A stretch of DNA of 64,000 bases from assembly GCA_026392355.1 (NCBI GenBank), contig JAPLCF010000029.1:124001-188000 (forward strand). Reading direction: 5' to 3'. Shown here in pieces: positions 62,004 to 64,000 of this stretch; within the stretch, counting starts at the first letter, position 1, and each line of letters opens with the position of its first letter. This DNA comes from Actinomycetota bacterium (GTDB lineage Bacteria > Actinomycetota > Thermoleophilia > Gaiellales > F1-60-MAGs149). The notes beneath the pieces were generated by a model, which searched no databases, was not told where the DNA came from, and saw only the letters and a list, made by a program, of their open reading frames with translations. Made by a program: the position numbers and the translations under genes.

Positions 62004-62094
62004 GGCCTGACGCTACCGCGCCCCTCAGAGCCGGCATCCGAAGATTCCCGCGCATGCCCCGCGGCAAGCCAACCGGGTGCAAGGTGCTTTCACC

Positions 62095-62233
62095 CGCCGC
62101 GCTCCGTGTCCCGTCGAACCTGCTTTATGCAGGTGGGTCCCCCGCTCGACGCGACCGGGTTGGGGTGGCGCCGGGACAGACAGGGTCCCATTGGTAGGAA
62201 CATCGGCTCGAGCGCAGATCATGGAGCGCAGCG
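62095..62233 (-). ncRNA. structured RNA candidate (6S-like motif)
   Basis: A 261-base non-coding gap holds nested complementarity: an outer 11-pair stem (62095-62105 with 62223-62233, one G.U), an inner 7-pair stem (62143-62149 with 62208-62214), and hairpins at 62118-62134 (ACCTGC-tttat-GCAGGT) and 62173-62189 (GGGAC/GTCCC). On the minus strand the sequence GAGCCGAUGUUCCUACC resembles the conserved GAGCCGAU-UU-UACC segment of proteobacterial 6S RNA, which lies next to its central bubble. Size and shape fit a 6S-type RNA, but the 5' and 3' ends are not defined and the match is from memory. Confidence 0.35.
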
Positions 62234-62264
62234 GGATCAAGCAGTCGCAGCGTACAGGCAGCCG

Positions 62265-64000
62265 CTAGCCGGTGACGCTCAGCGCGCCCGACGGCGCCGC
62301 GAGCTTCGGTAGCGTCGCAAACTTGACGATGCGCTTGGTCACGCTCCCACGCTTGATGCTGATCGTGTAGCGCACCCGCAACGAGCCGTTGCGCAGGCGC
62401 GCCGTGGCGCGAGAGTTGAGCGGCACGGTCACCGCCACCGGGCCAGACTTGCGCACGCGACGCGAGGCTTGGCCCGCAGAAATCCAGCGCACCGCCCGGC
62501 TGCTGCGTGCGGTCTGCACATCGGAATACTCGACGCCGATGTTGAGCAGCTGGACCATCTGCTTGTCGGTCAGGGCCTGATTCTCGTTCGCAGCGGCGTA
62601 CGTTTGGATCACGAGATTGATGACGAAACACACGAGCTGGTCGCCCGCGCCGACGCTGCAGTTGTCGCCGCCAAGGTCTTGCACATCCGCATTCGGCACG
62701 TCGCTCTTGATCCAGGCGATGCGCCGCGCTTCCGTCGTCTTGCCGCTCGCTGTCGTCGCCTTCAGGCGAAACCAACGCTCGTCGGGTCCTTTGACCGGGA
62801 ACGAGCAGGCGTGGAGCACACTGGCGCCACTGGCCTCCTTGCCCCAACCGGTCGAGTTGGCTCCCGACGGCGTGCACTTCGACAGATCCACGACGGTTTC
62901 TGCGCCCATCTTCGACGATGCCTGGGACAGCGTGTAGCCGGTGATGGCGGAGCCGTCACAGGTCTTGGGCGTCTTCCACGTCACCTGTAGGCGGTCGCCG
63001 TAGCCCGACTTCGAGATGTCGAGGATGCCGAAGCTCCAGCCCGTACTCGAGCACGTAGGCGCCACGACAGCCGCAGCTGGCGCGGCCGGACAGGGGCTGG
63101 TTGCGTACGCGGAAAGCAGGAACGGGTAGCCATCGTTGACCGTCGAGCAGATGCCCCACGGCGTGGTGGTGGTCGAGGCCTGCCACCCAGAGGCGATCCC
63201 CCAACCCGCGGCGCTAAACGTGGTGATCGCTTGCAACTCTGCGGTGGACTTGCCGGTTCCGAAAAGACTCGTCGACTGGCCGGTCGTGCCGATGTCCCAA
63301 AACGATGCAGTCGCGGAGGTTGCCGCAGGGACGAAATCGCTTCCCACAAGACCACCGCCGGCGCTCGTGGCTGTGACCCTCCCCGTCGCAAAACTGCGCA
63401 CGAGCGTTGAGTCTTGGGCCGCGCCGGCAAGGCCACCGACATACGAGGTTCCCGTCACCGAACCGCGTGCGTACGAATCATTGATTGTGGCGCTCTGAAT
63501 GTATCCGACAAGTCCACCAACCGACTGTTGACCCGTCACGACGGCCGTCGAACTCGAGCCGGAAACAACTAGGGGGTCAGAAACGACCGTATAGCGATAC
63601 GTGTAGTTGTTAACGGCACCAATGAGTCCACCGGCGTATTCTCCGCCGGAGACCGTTGACGTTCCCGTGACGTGCACGTTACTGATTGTCGCGCCGCCGC
63701 GTACTGTTCCGGCAAGGACGCCGACGTGCGGCGAGCTTGTTGCAGAGATCCGTGCACTGGCGATTGTGAGGTTCTTCACGGTGCCGCTGTCGATCACGGC
63801 GAACAGGCCCGTGCCAGCGTACGACGGGTCAGCACTGATCGACAGCCCACTGATGGTGTGACCACCACCGTCATAGGTGCCGTAGAACGCGCCTTGACCG
63901 AGAATCGGACTCCAATTGCCCACAAGCGTGATGTCTGCCGTCTGCTTGAAGACCATCAGGTTGTCGGAAAACGTGCAGGCGCGAATGTTGTCGAGATCGG
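62265..64000 (-). CDS. GLUG-repeat surface/adhesin protein (5' part beyond window)
   Basis: The frame stays open to the window edge (DLDNIRACTFSDNLMVFKQ...), so the start lies outside. About 578 residues are visible. The N-terminal half has repeated G-G-L-V/A-G units (VGGLVGYIQSATINDSYARGS, YVGGLAGAAQDST), the GLUG motif of autotransporter and adhesin-like proteins, with GGGHTISGLSI before it. After that comes a fibronectin-like stretch with cysteines (CSSTGWSFGILDIS) and a basic C-terminal domain ending KFATLPKLAAPSG. Likely secreted or cell-surface; ligand unknown. Confidence 0.78.
   Translation of the reverse strand, partial: DLDNIRACTFSDNLMVFKQTADITLVGNWSPILGQGAFYGTYDGGGHTISGLSISADPSYAGTGLFAVIDSGTVKNLTIASARISATSSPHVGVLAGTVRGGATISNVHVTGTSTVSGGEYAGGLIGAVNNYTYRYTVVSDPLVVSGSSSTAVVTGQQSVGGLVGYIQSATINDSYARGSVTGTSYVGGLAGAAQDSTLVRSFATGRVTATSAGGGLVGSDFVPAATSATASFWDIGTTGQSTSLFGTGKSTAELQAITTFSAAGWGIASGWQASTTTTPWGICSTVNDGYPFLLSAYATSPCPAAPAAAVVAPTCSSTGWSFGILDISKSGYGDRLQVTWKTPKTCDGSAITGYTLSQASSKMGAETVVDLSKCTPSGANSTGWGKEASGASVLHACSFPVKGPDERWFRLKATTASGKTTEARRIAWIKSDVPNADVQDLGGDNCSVGAGDQLVCFVINLVIQTYAAANENQALTDKQMVQLLNIGVEYSDVQTARSSRAVRWISAGQASRRVRKSGPVAVTVPLNSRATARLRNGSLRVRYTISIKRGSVTKRIVKFATLPKLAAPSGALSVTG

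Noticed and set aside
62040-62265. c-di-AMP (ydaO/yuaA) riboswitch on the minus strand
   Set aside because: GGGGGACCCA and GGGUGAA-like pieces are present, but the conserved GACAGCUAAC-type segment and the overall order are missing.

Overview
The window is GC-rich, densely packed bacterial chromosome, apparently from a high-GC Gram-positive of the actinobacterial line. Supporting signs are DtxR/IdeR-type iron boxes, an IspA-TlyA-NadK-RecN gene run and many GTG starts. The two-subunit glycyl-tRNA synthetase (GlyQ/GlyS) together with PPDK and its regulatory protein suggests a deep-branching class such as Thermoleophilia; that placement is inference. Most neighbouring genes overlap by 1-14 bases (ATGA, GTGA, TGATG), and several convergent pairs share their stop codons, so intergenic sequence is scarce and the few gaps stand out.

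Layout: (1) 1-3826, a partial DedA membrane protein, a ComB-like phosphatase and pyruvate phosphate dikinase. (2) 3944-19604, an accessory catabolic region: cupin, GMC oxidoreductase, a DUF1330 gene with an in-frame TAG, HpaB-like flavin oxygenase, nitrilase-family hydrolase, NicX-like ring-cleaving dioxygenase, alpha/beta hydrolase, acyl-CoA-dehydrogenase-like flavoprotein, amino-acid-type permease, FAH-family hydrolase, extradiol dioxygenase, acetoacetate-decarboxylase-like protein, aldehyde dehydrogenase and a GntR regulator. Two near-identical 17-bp palindromes in divergent promoter regions (7630 and 14769) are probably operators. recX lies inside this region, and its 5' end is made of a large composite palindrome. 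(3) 19627-24020, pdxH, ppsR, glyS, glyQ. (4) 24085-43716, mostly a minus-strand housekeeping block: recO, glutaredoxin, mutM, a DUF2283/DUF4258 pair, xer recombinase, alanine dehydrogenase, M20 peptidase, pyrG (in-frame TAG), recN, nadK, tlyA, ispA, xseB, nusB, accC, an AccB fusion, efp, Xaa-Pro peptidase, aroQ. (5) 43741-45803, two secreted-protein genes interrupting the aro genes. (6) 45905-48570, aroK-aroB fusion and aroC. (7) 48635-52429, an iron ABC transporter under DtxR-type boxes. (8) 52465-62003, small hypothetical genes, prepilin peptidase, aroE, mltG, ruvX, alaS, a MnmA with an IscU-like N-terminal domain, and cysteine desulfurase. (9) 62095-64000, a structured intergenic region that may encode an RNA, and the 3' part of a GLUG-repeat surface protein.

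The points most worth a second look are: an AccB carrying an N-terminal carboxyltransferase-like domain that has lost its metal-site residues; the IscU-MnmA fusion beside its sulfur donor; palindromic elements built into the start of recX; inverted pairs of GGGGTCAGACCCC-type repeats; in-frame TAG codons in pyrG and a DUF1330 gene; and the GntR-associated catabolic cluster with its paired operators and a 13-codon leader ORF.
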